The position numbers and the translations under genes were made by a program. The notes below the pieces were generated by a model, which was given only the letters and a program-made list of their open reading frames with translations, was not told where the DNA came from and made no database searches. Source: an uncultured Ruminiclostridium sp. (GTDB taxonomy: Bacteria; Bacillota; Clostridia; Oscillospirales; Acutalibacteraceae). From it: DNA of 64,000 nt. The stretch's first letter is position 1. Each line of letters opens with the position of its first letter. Location: NCBI GenBank assembly GCA_902490005.1, contig CABUCM010000002.1, forward strand, positions 62,001 through 126,000, read 5' to 3'. Positions 25,102 to 33,659 of the stretch are shown here, piece after piece.

Positions 25102-26337
25102 TTAAAGCCTGACCACTAATTTTTGCGGGCCCTCATGAGCGCCGAATTTTCTCTGGATATCCGTATTGACGCGAACGGCCTGATTCCCTGTTTTCACCGT
25201 AATATCATAATTTCCGCAGTATACCGTGCTTTGGAAACAGCCCTCCAGGTTGGTAACGCCGGATTCGTCGCTCCACCAGCGTTTTTTGATTAATTCCTTT
25301 AAGCCGTTATAAACCGGCTTGACCTGGAGATCCTCGGTGACCAGTCCGCCGGGCGCGTCCATCCACTGCCGGTCCGGGAAATCCCACCAGGTGATGGCCT
25401 CTACCGCCGGATGGCTGAACAGCAGGGTATAGAACTGCTCTGTGTACTCGCGCTGTTTTTCCAAATCCTCCGGCAGGCTGATCCAGGAATTGGGGTTGCC
25501 GATGGTATAATCCACATCCTTGGTGCATCTGCCGTTGATAACGGTCAGCTCGGTGAAATGAAGAGGCCAGCCGTATCTGGCGTACCGCTCGCAGATTTCC
25601 CAGGCTTCTTCCAAGGGCCAAACGCGCTGGTGCATGTGGCTTTGAAGCCCTACCGCGGATAGCTCCACCCGCTTTTCCCGCAGGGTCCGCAGCAGGACCT
25701 CCATATCCACAGGCTGTACGTTAAAATCATTATAAAGCAGCTTGGCCTTAGGATTGGCTTCATAAACGCAGTTTGCCGCGTACGCAATGGCGTCCGCTTT
25801 TCCTACCCGCTCAATCCAGTTTGCCATTGGGTTGTGAAACCGCTGGGATACGGTGATTTCATTGAACAGGTCCCAATAATCCACCCGGTCTCCAAAACGC
25901 TCCATCAAATCGCCGATTCGTTCCCGGATCAGCTTTTCAATATCGTGATCGTCGTTCAGCCATTCCGGAAGAATCTCATGCCACACCAGAGGATGGCCTT
26001 TGGTGGTTAAATCGATGCTTTTGCACCAATCCACCATATCGGACAGCCTTTTCTCACTTTTTTCTCCTCTGACCGGCTCGTATTGGCCCCAGTAAAAGGG
26101 CAGGGTGGCATAGTTGAAGAAGCCCGCAAAAAGCTCCTTATGCAGTCGTTCCTTTTCCGGGGTATCATAGGTATTGGCGCAGTAACAATCGCATCCAAAA
26201 AGAAATTGGTGGCGCTTCATCCGTAATTCCACCTGAGCGTCAGCCACAGGGCTGCCGTCTTTTAAAACAACCACCTGGACGGGCCGGCGGCGGATGCTTT
26301 CAATCCGCTTTTGGGCGCCGCGCATCACATCGTTCAT
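25102..26337 (-). CDS. Atypical intracellular GH10-like glycosidase (copy B)
   Basis: 411 residues, exactly the length of copy A and clearly its tandem paralogue. Acid/base Glu in YWDLFNEIT (about 158), nucleophile Glu in HFTELTV (about 259), and the GLQSHMH motif intact. It retains the His of GHPLVWHEI that copy A lacks, but like A it has FNYATLPFYW in place of the NxMKW region. No signal peptide. The start follows AAGGAGG. A terminator-like hairpin (26376-26398) separates it from the epimerase gene upstream, so GH10 expression may be reduced relative to the genes before it. Confidence 0.85.
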   Translation of the reverse strand: MNDVMRGAQKRIESIRRRPVQVVVLKDGSPVADAQVELRMKRHQFLFGCDCYCANTYDTPEKERLHKELFAGFFNYATLPFYWGQYEPVRGEKSEKRLSDMVDWCKSIDLTTKGHPLVWHEILPEWLNDDHDIEKLIRERIGDLMERFGDRVDYWDLFNEITVSQRFHNPMANWIERVGKADAIAYAANCVYEANPKAKLLYNDFNVQPVDMEVLLRTLREKRVELSAVGLQSHMHQRVWPLEEAWEICERYARYGWPLHFTELTVINGRCTKDVDYTIGNPNSWISLPEDLEKQREYTEQFYTLLFSHPAVEAITWWDFPDRQWMDAPGGLVTEDLQVKPVYNGLKELIKKRWWSDESGVTNLEGCFQSTVYCGNYDITVKTGNQAVRVNTDIQRKFGAHEGPQKLVVRL

Positions 26338-26375
26338 AAAAGGACCTCCTTCGATTGAAGTATTGTCGGCGGAAA

Positions 26376-26398
26376 AAGCGCGCCAAGCAGGCGCGCTT
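26376..26398 (-). terminator. Internal terminator/attenuator between epimerase and GH10 genes
   Basis: AAGCGCGCC pairs with GGCGCGCTT around AAGCA, followed on the minus strand by CTTTTTCC. It lies only 38 bases before the GH10 copy B start, with no promoter visible between, so it likely acts by partial termination or mRNA processing. Confidence 0.75.
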
Positions 26399-26419
26399 AT
26401 CTCGTGCCGTTACCGTAAA

Positions 26420-27256
26420 TTATAGAAGCTTCTCTTCGATTTCTTTCAGATATTGAATGGAGATTTCAGGATACCGCAGATACAGATAGCTGGTATCGTG
26501 ATACTTCACATAAGAATCCGTGTGGTAAGCGGGCGGGAACAGTTCCATGGTCACGAACCCTTTGTAATGAATATCCTTGACGGCCTGCATAATCGGAAGA
26601 AAATCAATGTGCCCCATACCGGGAGCGGCGCGGTTGGAGTCGCCCACGTGGAAATGCTTCAGCATATCCCCCGCTTCACGGACCGCCTGGGCCATATCCC
26701 GCTCCTCGATATTCATATGGAAGGTATCCAGCATCACGCCGACGTTGGGCCGGTTGATCCGCTGGGCCAGGGATTTTGCCGCCGCAAGGTTGGTGATCAG
26801 ATAGGTATCAAAGCGGTCCCACGCTTCGATACAAAGATTCACCCCGCAGCCAGCCGCGTAATCGGCTACCTCTTCCATGCTTTGAGCCCCTGTTTCCAGT
26901 TCGTCCTCAGGATTGGTCAAGGGCTCAAATTTCCCATAGCGGGTCGGCGTTAAAATCACCGTAGGGCAGCCCATACCGGCGGCAAAATCCACCGTGCGCT
27001 TGGCGTGGTCGATTCCCAGCCGCCGCTGGCCCGCATCGGGATGGGCGATATCGAATTGATCCAAAATAGAGCAAATGCTGGAAGGGGTTACCCCTTCCTC
27101 CCGGCAGGCGCGCCCAATCTGCCGGGCCTGGGAGAAATACTCCGGCTGGCCCGCCACCTCTACGCCCTGATAGCCCAGCTTTGCCAGCCTTTTGATGCCC
27201 TCGTAAATATCTCCCCAAACCCAGCCTACCTGATAAGCATATTTAAACTGATCCAT
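26420..27256 (-). CDS. Ketose 3-epimerase-like TIM-barrel enzyme (copy 1)
   Basis: 278 residues, sugar phosphate isomerase/epimerase (xylose-isomerase-like) superfamily, closest in motif to D-tagatose/D-allulose 3-epimerases. Metal and catalytic groups are CIEAWDRFD (Glu), MLDTFHMNIEE (Asp), HFHVGDSNRAAPGMGH (His and Arg) and TMELFPP (Glu). I start at the ATG at 27256 (MDQFKYAYQVGW), which has GGAGG about ten bases upstream; the ATG at 27292 would overlap the neighbouring gene. A second, similar enzyme is directly upstream, 20 bases away. Substrate unknown; keto-sugar or keto-acid epimerisation is likely. Confidence 0.85.
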   Translation of the reverse strand: MDQFKYAYQVGWVWGDIYEGIKRLAKLGYQGVEVAGQPEYFSQARQIGRACREEGVTPSSICSILDQFDIAHPDAGQRRLGIDHAKRTVDFAAGMGCPTVILTPTRYGKFEPLTNPEDELETGAQSMEEVADYAAGCGVNLCIEAWDRFDTYLITNLAAAKSLAQRINRPNVGVMLDTFHMNIEERDMAQAVREAGDMLKHFHVGDSNRAAPGMGHIDFLPIMQAVKDIHYKGFVTMELFPPAYHTDSYVKYHDTSYLYLRYPEISIQYLKEIEEKLL

Positions 27257-27275
27257 CGATACGATTCCTCCGCTT

Positions 27276-28109
27276 TTATAAAGTCTCTTCAATGGCTTTC
27301 AGGGTTTTCAGAGAGATCGCGGGGTATTCCTCAAAGAAGCTGGTCATGTCATGAAGCTCTTCATAGGTTTCCGGATCCGCTCCCGGAGGGACCAGCTCCA
27401 TGGTCACATAGCCCTGATAATCAATCGCCGCCAGGGCTTTCATAATCGGCACAAAATCCATGTGGCCCATGCCTGGCGCCGCCCGGTTGGAATCTCCAAC
27501 GTGCAGATGGTACAAACATCCCTTGCAGTCTAAAATGGCCTGGGTCATATCCACTTCCTCGATGTTCAAATGGAAGGTGTCCAGCATGACCCCCACGTTG
27601 GGCTTATCCACCATCTTGACGAAAGCCCGGCCCTGTTCCGCCCGGTTAATCAGGTAAGTATCATAGCGGTTCCAAACCTCCACAAACAGGTTGATTCCCG
27701 CCCCGGCGGCATAATCCGCCACCTTGCGGATGCTCTCCGCGCCCCAGGCCAGCTCCTGGTCCAGCTCCGCCAGAGGGGTCCACTTGGTCAGCCGGGTGGG
27801 ATTGATAATCACGCCGGTGCCGCCCAAATCGGCGGCAAAGTCCACCACCCGGCACATATAATCGATCCCCTGCTCCCGGACGCCCTTCCTGGGGTAAGCC
27901 ATATCCAGCTCGGCGCAATTGGTGCAAACGCTGGAAACCGCGATCCCCTCGCTGTCGCAGATCTTTTTAAATTCCTTGCCCTCGTGGAAATAAGACGTTA
28001 CGCCGGCAACCTCTACCGCGTCATAGCCAAACTTGGCGATTCTGGGAATTCTCGTGCGGACGTCTCCCCAAAGCCCGCCTACCTGATAAGCGTATTTAAA
28101 TTTTTTCAT
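27276..28109 (-). CDS. Ketose 3-epimerase-like TIM-barrel enzyme (copy 2)
   Basis: 277 residues, same family as copy 1 and matching it from the first residues (FKYAYQVG, GDSNRAAPGMGH shared). Its groups are LFVEVWNRYD, MLDTFHLNIEE, LHVGDSNRAAPGMGH and TMELVPP. Two such enzymes in a row, with two dehydrogenases before them, suggest successive stereochemical changes on one sugar or an oxidised sugar (inference). The start follows AAGGAGG. Confidence 0.85.
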   Translation of the reverse strand: MKKFKYAYQVGGLWGDVRTRIPRIAKFGYDAVEVAGVTSYFHEGKEFKKICDSEGIAVSSVCTNCAELDMAYPRKGVREQGIDYMCRVVDFAADLGGTGVIINPTRLTKWTPLAELDQELAWGAESIRKVADYAAGAGINLFVEVWNRYDTYLINRAEQGRAFVKMVDKPNVGVMLDTFHLNIEEVDMTQAILDCKGCLYHLHVGDSNRAAPGMGHMDFVPIMKALAAIDYQGYVTMELVPPGADPETYEELHDMTSFFEEYPAISLKTLKAIEETL

Positions 28110-28128
28110 GATGATTTCCTCCTTATGA

Positions 28129-29163
28129 TTAATCAGAAAAATGGAAGATGGATTTTAAGCTTCTTCCCTCTTTTTGCGCGCGGAACGCCTCTTGGTACTG
28201 ATCCGGCTCAAAGAGGCAAGCGGTCAGCGCCTCAGTTTCAAGACGGTCCAGCAGCGACACCGCCCGCTGCATGGTATAAGGCGACTGGAACACCCCAGCT
28301 ATGACGGTGGTTTCCTTTTGCATCGCGCTGAACTGCCCGATGGCGTCTAACGTGATCTCCGGCTTAAACAGCGCCATCAGCTCCAACACCCCGCCCCGGG
28401 ACATTAAATCATAGCAGCTGGCAATGGTGGGCTTCGCGCCCGAGCACTCAAAAATCACGTCAAACCCGTAGCCGCCCGTGATTTCCATCGCTTTCTCATG
28501 GAAGTCCGGCGCCATGGGGTCCAGCACATAATCAGCGCCCGCCTTCAGGGCGGCCTGCCGCTTCCACGCAATCGGCTCAAACAGCGTCACCTTAACGCCG
28601 CCGGAAAGCTTCGCCAACTGCATGGTCAGGTTGCCGATTCCGCCGCCGCCGGAAACCGCCACCGTATCCCCAGGCTTAATATGGCACATATCCACGCCGT
28701 GGAGGCAGATGGAAACCGGCTCGGCCAAAACAGCTTTCTTCAAGTCCATGTCATCCGGCAGCTTATAAACCTGCTGTTCGTCAACCACCGCGTAATCGCT
28801 CATAAAGCCGATGGTAACGTCGATATTTTCACAAAGATGCTGTTTCCCGATATTGCAGAAATGGCATTTCCCACAGTAGCTGTTGTAGTAAAGGGCCACC
28901 TTGTCGCCAACCTTCAGGCCTTTGCTGACAGCGTTTTTACCAAGCTCCGCCACATAGCCGCAGGCTTCATGGCCGATATTATGGCCCGCCAAAAACGCCT
29001 CCCGCATAAAGGTGTTGTCAAAGTCCCCGGATACGTCATGGATGTCGGACCCGCAAACCGCGGCGTAGGCGATTTTCACCTTAACGTCGGTATCCTTGCG
29101 AAGCTGACGCTCCGGAATATCAGTCAGAATAACATTGGGCAGCTTATACTGTATCTGTCTCAT
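28129..29163 (-). CDS. Zinc-dependent sugar/polyol dehydrogenase (MDR family)
   Basis: 344 residues. Catalytic zinc ligands lie in AVCGSDIHD (Cys) and AGHNIGHEACG (His/Glu), and structural zinc Cys in YCGKCHFCNIGKQHLC. The Rossmann motif VSGGGGIGN is about residue 172. Most similar in layout to sorbitol/threonine-type dehydrogenases; the substrate is likely a polyol or sugar. It is co-directional with the SDR gene upstream (17-base gap) and the epimerases downstream. Confidence 0.88.
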   Translation of the reverse strand: MRQIQYKLPNVILTDIPERQLRKDTDVKVKIAYAAVCGSDIHDVSGDFDNTFMREAFLAGHNIGHEACGYVAELGKNAVSKGLKVGDKVALYYNSYCGKCHFCNIGKQHLCENIDVTIGFMSDYAVVDEQQVYKLPDDMDLKKAVLAEPVSICLHGVDMCHIKPGDTVAVSGGGGIGNLTMQLAKLSGGVKVTLFEPIAWKRQAALKAGADYVLDPMAPDFHEKAMEITGGYGFDVIFECSGAKPTIASCYDLMSRGGVLELMALFKPEITLDAIGQFSAMQKETTVIAGVFQSPYTMQRAVSLLDRLETEALTACLFEPDQYQEAFRAQKEGRSLKSIFHFSD

Positions 29164-29180
29164 ATAGATTCCTCCTTACA

Positions 29181-29954
29181 TTAAATACTGGTAAACGCGC
29201 CGTCCACCACAAAGTCTGACCCGGTGGTGAAGGAGCTGGCGCCGCTGGCCAGATAGACCACTATAGCCTGCAGCTCATCCGGGCGGCCGATCCTTCCCAT
29301 CGGGGACACCCGCTTCCACTGTTCGATTAACGGCACCAGCGTGGGCGAAGAGAGCACCAGGTCCGTGCCTATGTAGCCGGGGCTGATGGAGTTCACCCGG
29401 ACATTTTTTTGCGCCCATTCCACGGCAAGGGATTTCACAAGCTGTTTTACGCCGGCCTTTGAGGCGTTATAGGCGCATTGGGGCTGAGGGACGTTAACAA
29501 TATGAGCCGACATGGAAGCCGTGGCGATAATAGAGCCTCCGCCCTGCTTAATCATTTGCTTTCCCGCGGCCTGGGCCGTGAGAAAAACGCCGGTCAAATT
29601 AACGTCTATCACCTTTTTCCACTGTTCCAGCGTCATTTCCTCCGCCGGATAGTTGGTGCAGATTCCCGCGTTGCAAAACGCCACATCCAGGCTTCCGAAA
29701 CGGGCGACAACGGCGCCGACCATATCGTTTACCTGATCCTGATTTGTGACGTCGCACTGCACCGCGATGACGCCTGTGCCCAGCCGCTTTAATTCAGAAG
29801 CCGTCTTTTCCGCCTCCTCAAGGTCCACGTCGGCAATGGCCACATTGCATCCCGCTTCGCACAGAGCGGTGGCAACGCTTTTGCCGATCCCTCTGGCGCC
29901 GCCGGTCACAAAGGCCGTTTTGCCGTCAAGCCGCATTTTTTCAATGATTCCCAT
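29181..29954 (-). CDS. Short-chain dehydrogenase/reductase
   Basis: 257 residues, classical SDR: TGGARGIG cofactor motif (about 15-22), NAG motif in CNAGIC, catalytic Ser in ATASMSAH and Tyr-x3-Lys in CAYNASKAG. Similar to gluconate 5-dehydrogenase/2-deoxy-D-gluconate dehydrogenases, but the substrate is unknown. I start at 29954 (MGIIEKMRLDGKTAF) because TGGAGG lies 7 bases upstream; the 20 extra residues of the longest frame lack support. First gene of the dehydrogenase-epimerase-GH10 run, about 97 bases after the histidine kinase gene. Confidence 0.9.
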   Translation of the reverse strand: MGIIEKMRLDGKTAFVTGGARGIGKSVATALCEAGCNVAIADVDLEEAEKTASELKRLGTGVIAVQCDVTNQDQVNDMVGAVVARFGSLDVAFCNAGICTNYPAEEMTLEQWKKVIDVNLTGVFLTAQAAGKQMIKQGGGSIIATASMSAHIVNVPQPQCAYNASKAGVKQLVKSLAVEWAQKNVRVNSISPGYIGTDLVLSSPTLVPLIEQWKRVSPMGRIGRPDELQAIVVYLASGASSFTTGSDFVVDGAFTSI

Positions 29955-30051
29955 GATTTTACCTCCAGTTTTAATATAACTCAGGGCATTTTGGGCGCAG
30001 GAAACCAAGGGCAATGAAAATTGCCCTTAATTTATCTGCCGAAACTTAAAT

Positions 30052-31842
30052 TCAGTCCCTTTCAACGCCCCTGTTGTTGGGATAATCCGGGGTGGTTACC
30101 ACCGGGTGGACGATTATGGTTTTTGTCCCGGCCCCCGGCTGGCTTTCTACAGAAAACTGGTGTTTCCCCGGAAAAATGAACTCCAGCCGCTGGGCTACAT
30201 TATTCAGGCCGATATGGCGCATTTTAGGCGCTTCTACCGCTTTGTTTTTTTGAAAGGAAAATAAGCCGTCTATCTTTTCCTGATCCATGCCCACACCGTC
30301 ATCTGTAATCACGATCTCCACATTCTCGCCCCGCCGATGGAGGGTAAGGCTAATATTTCCCGGCTCCATTCGGGGACAAATCCCGTGCAAAATAGAGTTC
30401 TCGATGATCGGCTGCAGAATGTTTTTGGGAATATACGTGTTCAAAAGGGCGGGATCGCACTCGCAGGTAAAGGAAAACCTTCCCGTATACCGGTAATTCT
30501 GTATGATAATATATTGTTTTACAACCTCCACTTCCTCCCCGACCTCCTCAAACAACCGGTTCTTTCCCAAATGGATGCTGTCCTGCAAAAGGTGGATAAA
30601 AGCGCCGGTGAGGCTGATGATATCCTCAGACTTCTTCTGCCTGGCAAGATATATGACAGAGTTCAGGGTATTATAAATAAAGTGAGGATTGATTTTCGCC
30701 AATAAAAGTTCAAACTGCAGCTTTTGCTGCTCCTTCAGGCTTTCTATGGATTGGTTCATATACCGTTTGGTATTGGATACCATCGTGTTGAACCCCTGGG
30801 AGATGTTCTCCAATTCCTGAACGCCATGGAGCTTTACGGTAGTATCCAAATTACCGGAGGACATTTCTTTGATCGCGCCATCCAGCCGTGTAATCTGTTG
30901 GGAAATTTTAATCAGCAGAGGAAACATAAAGACGAACAGCAGCAGCAGAGCGATGAAAATAACCGCTGAAACCAACACGATATAGGGCGTATCCAGAGAT
31001 TCCGCAAATTCATCCTGATCGATTTTGGAAATTACTTTCCAATTGCAGTCTTTCATAATATTGGTCACATAATAATTGTGGCCCTTCTGCTCCACGCCGC
31101 CCTTCAGCTCTGTCGCCAGCAGCGCGGTTTCTCCCCCAGCCTCTTCTCCGCTAGCGTACAACACGTTGTTGTTTTCGTCTAAAACCACGATCTCATTAAA
31201 AAGGCTGTTGGCGGAAAATATCTCTTCCATAAGCTGTTCCAAATTTAACTGCACCACCACCTGGCCCCGGCTGGTTGCCCGTCCGTTTTGAACCTGATAG
31301 ATATTGGAAATACAGCTTACCAGGGTGTTCCGTTCGTAGTATGTCTTGATTTCCGGAAACAAATAAGCCTGGGTAAAGCCAAGCTCCTGGGACGGCAGCT
31401 CTCTTCCGGTATTCTGGGCAAACCAGTCTTCAAAAAACTGGTCATAAGGGCATTTGCTCCAAAAGCTTTCCCCGTCTTCCGTAACGATGCAAAAAGAATG
31501 GATATATTCCCCGCCGGGAAGGACGGCGTCTAATTTTCCCATCAATTTAGCGGATTCCACCGCCTTTTCCGACGCCGTATAGTGGTTCAGGCCCTTTAAA
31601 AACTTGTTGACCTCTTCGCTTAAAACCAGGTATTCGCTGAACCGGTATACATCCTCAATGGCGCTTTGCGCTTGAATTAAATTCCGCTGCGCCTCTTCGC
31701 TGCCTCTTTTAAAGAGATTGTTCATATTAATAGAATTAAAAAGATGGTAGAGAACCCAGGAAAAAGAGATCAAAATCACCAGGACAACGGCCACAATCCG
31801 CGCCATAATTTGAAATTTTATGCTTCGCTTCACCGGGCTCAT
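30052..31842 (-). CDS. YesM-type sensor histidine kinase
   Basis: 596 residues. TM1 (about 13-35), an extracytoplasmic sensor region (about 40-290, dCache-like), TM2 (about 282-312), a HAMP domain, then His_kinase with the phosphoacceptor His in LAKINPHFIYNTLNS (about 381) and an HATPase_c domain (about 470-590: ENSILHG, DDGVGMD, GLNNVAQRL). HPK7-class kinases control sugar and polysaccharide transport. The start is ATG at 31842, but a GTG nine bases in (MKRSIKFQIM) is also well placed after AAAGGAAAGG. It is paired with the upstream response regulator. Confidence 0.9.
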   Translation of the reverse strand: MSPVKRSIKFQIMARIVAVVLVILISFSWVLYHLFNSINMNNLFKRGSEEAQRNLIQAQSAIEDVYRFSEYLVLSEEVNKFLKGLNHYTASEKAVESAKLMGKLDAVLPGGEYIHSFCIVTEDGESFWSKCPYDQFFEDWFAQNTGRELPSQELGFTQAYLFPEIKTYYERNTLVSCISNIYQVQNGRATSRGQVVVQLNLEQLMEEIFSANSLFNEIVVLDENNNVLYASGEEAGGETALLATELKGGVEQKGHNYYVTNIMKDCNWKVISKIDQDEFAESLDTPYIVLVSAVIFIALLLLFVFMFPLLIKISQQITRLDGAIKEMSSGNLDTTVKLHGVQELENISQGFNTMVSNTKRYMNQSIESLKEQQKLQFELLLAKINPHFIYNTLNSVIYLARQKKSEDIISLTGAFIHLLQDSIHLGKNRLFEEVGEEVEVVKQYIIIQNYRYTGRFSFTCECDPALLNTYIPKNILQPIIENSILHGICPRMEPGNISLTLHRRGENVEIVITDDGVGMDQEKIDGLFSFQKNKAVEAPKMRHIGLNNVAQRLEFIFPGKHQFSVESQPGAGTKTIIVHPVVTTPDYPNNRGVERD

Positions 31843-31938
31843 CCTTTCCTTTATCCTATTTGGGAAACGCCGCGATCTAAGGCAGCGGATCTTATGGATT
31901 TCCAGCGGAAGCTTCTCCCGCCATCATGGAAATCCTTA

Positions 31939-33453
31939 TTATTTCAGCAAAAGCTGCTTTCGGTAATCCCCTGGCGACTGTCCTGTAAATTCCTGAAATA
32001 TCTTTCTGAAATATTGGCTGTTGGAAATCCCTATTTCTCTGCTGATTTCGCTGATTTTCAGGTTCGTTTCCGCTATCAGCGCCTTGGCGTGGTACATTCT
32101 GCATTCCGTCAGAAAATCATTGAATGTCTTGCCTGTTTCCTTTTTGATCTTCTGGCCAAGATACATCCCGCTGGTATTCAATTTTCCAGCAACCTCGTTG
32201 ATGGTAGGGTTCTTATTGTAATTGGCGCTGATATACTCCAGCACATAAATGGTTGTGGCGGAGTATTCTTCCTTAATTTCACTGAACCGCCGGGCCCTTT
32301 GCAGCGTTTTCAGCAAATAATCCGAAACCTCCTGGGCCGAATAAACATGGCCGGCCATCCCGCTGTTTTTGTGAATATCGATATTCAGCGCCTTTAACAG
32401 CTGCAAAATCTTTTCCGTACAAGCGTTAAAGTCTGTCAGCCGCTTATTTCTCCAGGCAGCCTCTAAATCTTCTTTTATTTTCTTCATACAGCGGTCGTAA
32501 TCGCTGATAAACGCGGGCTTTGTAAGATAGCTGTAATCGGACTGTGTCCGATTAGAAATCAATCGGGCGGCGCCGATCTGGTTCTGGTTAAAAATAGACC
32601 GTTCCAGCTCTACCGCCAGCTGGTTCGCGTCGCTTTCCAGCTTTTGAAGGCCGGACATCTGGGTTTGGTAAGCCGCCGCGAAGGGGATTCCCGTTTTTTG
32701 GTGCAGATATTCTTTTATCGTTACGCAGCAATGATGGGCCGTGCTCATCAGGGCTTTCGATCCGATATGGTCGTTGGTTATTTTCAGGAAGGCCACGATC
32801 ATGTTTTTATAGTTTGCGGTATCTAAAATTTGAAAGCCCTCCTGTTGTTCTGAAGCTAAAACCTCTTCCATCTCTGGCGTTACCTGCCATTGGGGATCGT
32901 TTCGGTAAAAGTAAGGGGCCCAGGGACGGAATCCCATGATTTGAAAAGGCTTGAAATAGATTTCTAAATATTCCTTTTGTTCCGGCCGCAGCCCGTCGCA
33001 GGTAAGCTTCCCGCCTAAAAACTGAGACAGAAGCTGTTTCCTGATCATCTCAATCGTTGTGGTCTGGCTTTCGAAAGTTTCCTTTACCTTATTTAAGGTT
33101 TCCAGCAGCGTCTCAGCGGTAAGCTGGTGTTTTACTAAGTATGTGAGCACCCCGATATTCATAGCCTGCTGGGCATAGTCAAATTCCATATAACCGCTGA
33201 GAATCACAATAATCGCGTTGCTGTTAATCTCTTTAATTTTGGCGGCAAGCTCTAACCCGCTCATTCCGGGAAGCGCAACATCCACAAAGACCAAATCCGG
33301 CATATACTTCTTAATCAGCGTCAAGGCTACTTCCGCGCTGTAGGCGCAGCCTTTCACGTCAAAGCCCTGGGCCTCCCAGTTTATCTGCGCCAGAAGGTCG
33401 GATATTACAATGGGTTCGTCGTCCACAAAAAAAGTTTTTATCTGTTTCAACAA
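31939..33453 (-). CDS. YesN-type response regulator, AraC HTH
   Basis: 504 residues. Receiver domain with phosphoacceptor Asp in DLVFVDVALPGMSGLEL (about residue 56), a long middle region (about 130-400) typical of the YesN class, and two AraC-type helix-turn-helix motifs at the end (PTINEVAGKLNTSGMYLGQK and ISEISREIGISNSQYFRKIF). Start is a TTG at 33453, directly followed by another TTG; the AGGGGTG ahead suits either. It is transcribed before the histidine kinase gene and divergently from the ABC importer at 33660, its likely main target. Confidence 0.9.
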   Translation of the reverse strand: MLKQIKTFFVDDEPIVISDLLAQINWEAQGFDVKGCAYSAEVALTLIKKYMPDLVFVDVALPGMSGLELAAKIKEINSNAIIVILSGYMEFDYAQQAMNIGVLTYLVKHQLTAETLLETLNKVKETFESQTTTIEMIRKQLLSQFLGGKLTCDGLRPEQKEYLEIYFKPFQIMGFRPWAPYFYRNDPQWQVTPEMEEVLASEQQEGFQILDTANYKNMIVAFLKITNDHIGSKALMSTAHHCCVTIKEYLHQKTGIPFAAAYQTQMSGLQKLESDANQLAVELERSIFNQNQIGAARLISNRTQSDYSYLTKPAFISDYDRCMKKIKEDLEAAWRNKRLTDFNACTEKILQLLKALNIDIHKNSGMAGHVYSAQEVSDYLLKTLQRARRFSEIKEEYSATTIYVLEYISANYNKNPTINEVAGKLNTSGMYLGQKIKKETGKTFNDFLTECRMYHAKALIAETNLKISEISREIGISNSQYFRKIFQEFTGQSPGDYRKQLLLK

Positions 33454-33594
33454 ATCACCCCTGCCCCAATTACTGAACTAACAATACTACAAACCCTTTC
33501 GGATAAGCAAGCGGAAATTTGAGATTTATCACAAAAAACATTCCGTTTTTATATAAAATATATACTTTATAACAATAATCTATAATTTGAATCA

Positions 33595-33623
33595 TTGCCG
33601 TTTCTTTTCAGGGCAATTATAAT
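33595..33623 (+). promoter_or_regulatory. Promoter of first ABC importer operon
   Basis: TTGCCG, 17 bases, TATAAT. The inverted repeat ATTGCC...GGCAAT (33594-33616) overlaps it and could be a regulator site. It lies in the divergent region with the response-regulator gene. Confidence 0.6.
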
Positions 33624-33659
33624 ACGCATATCAACTTGAAAAGGAGTGTGTCAAAAAAA

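Noticed and set aside
23853..29954. C-glycoside deglycosidation pathway (Dgp/Dfg type)
   Set aside because: The TIM-barrel isomerases match that superfamily, but their motifs are of the ketose 3-epimerase class and the required Gfo/Idh/MocA oxidoreductase and small beta subunit are absent.
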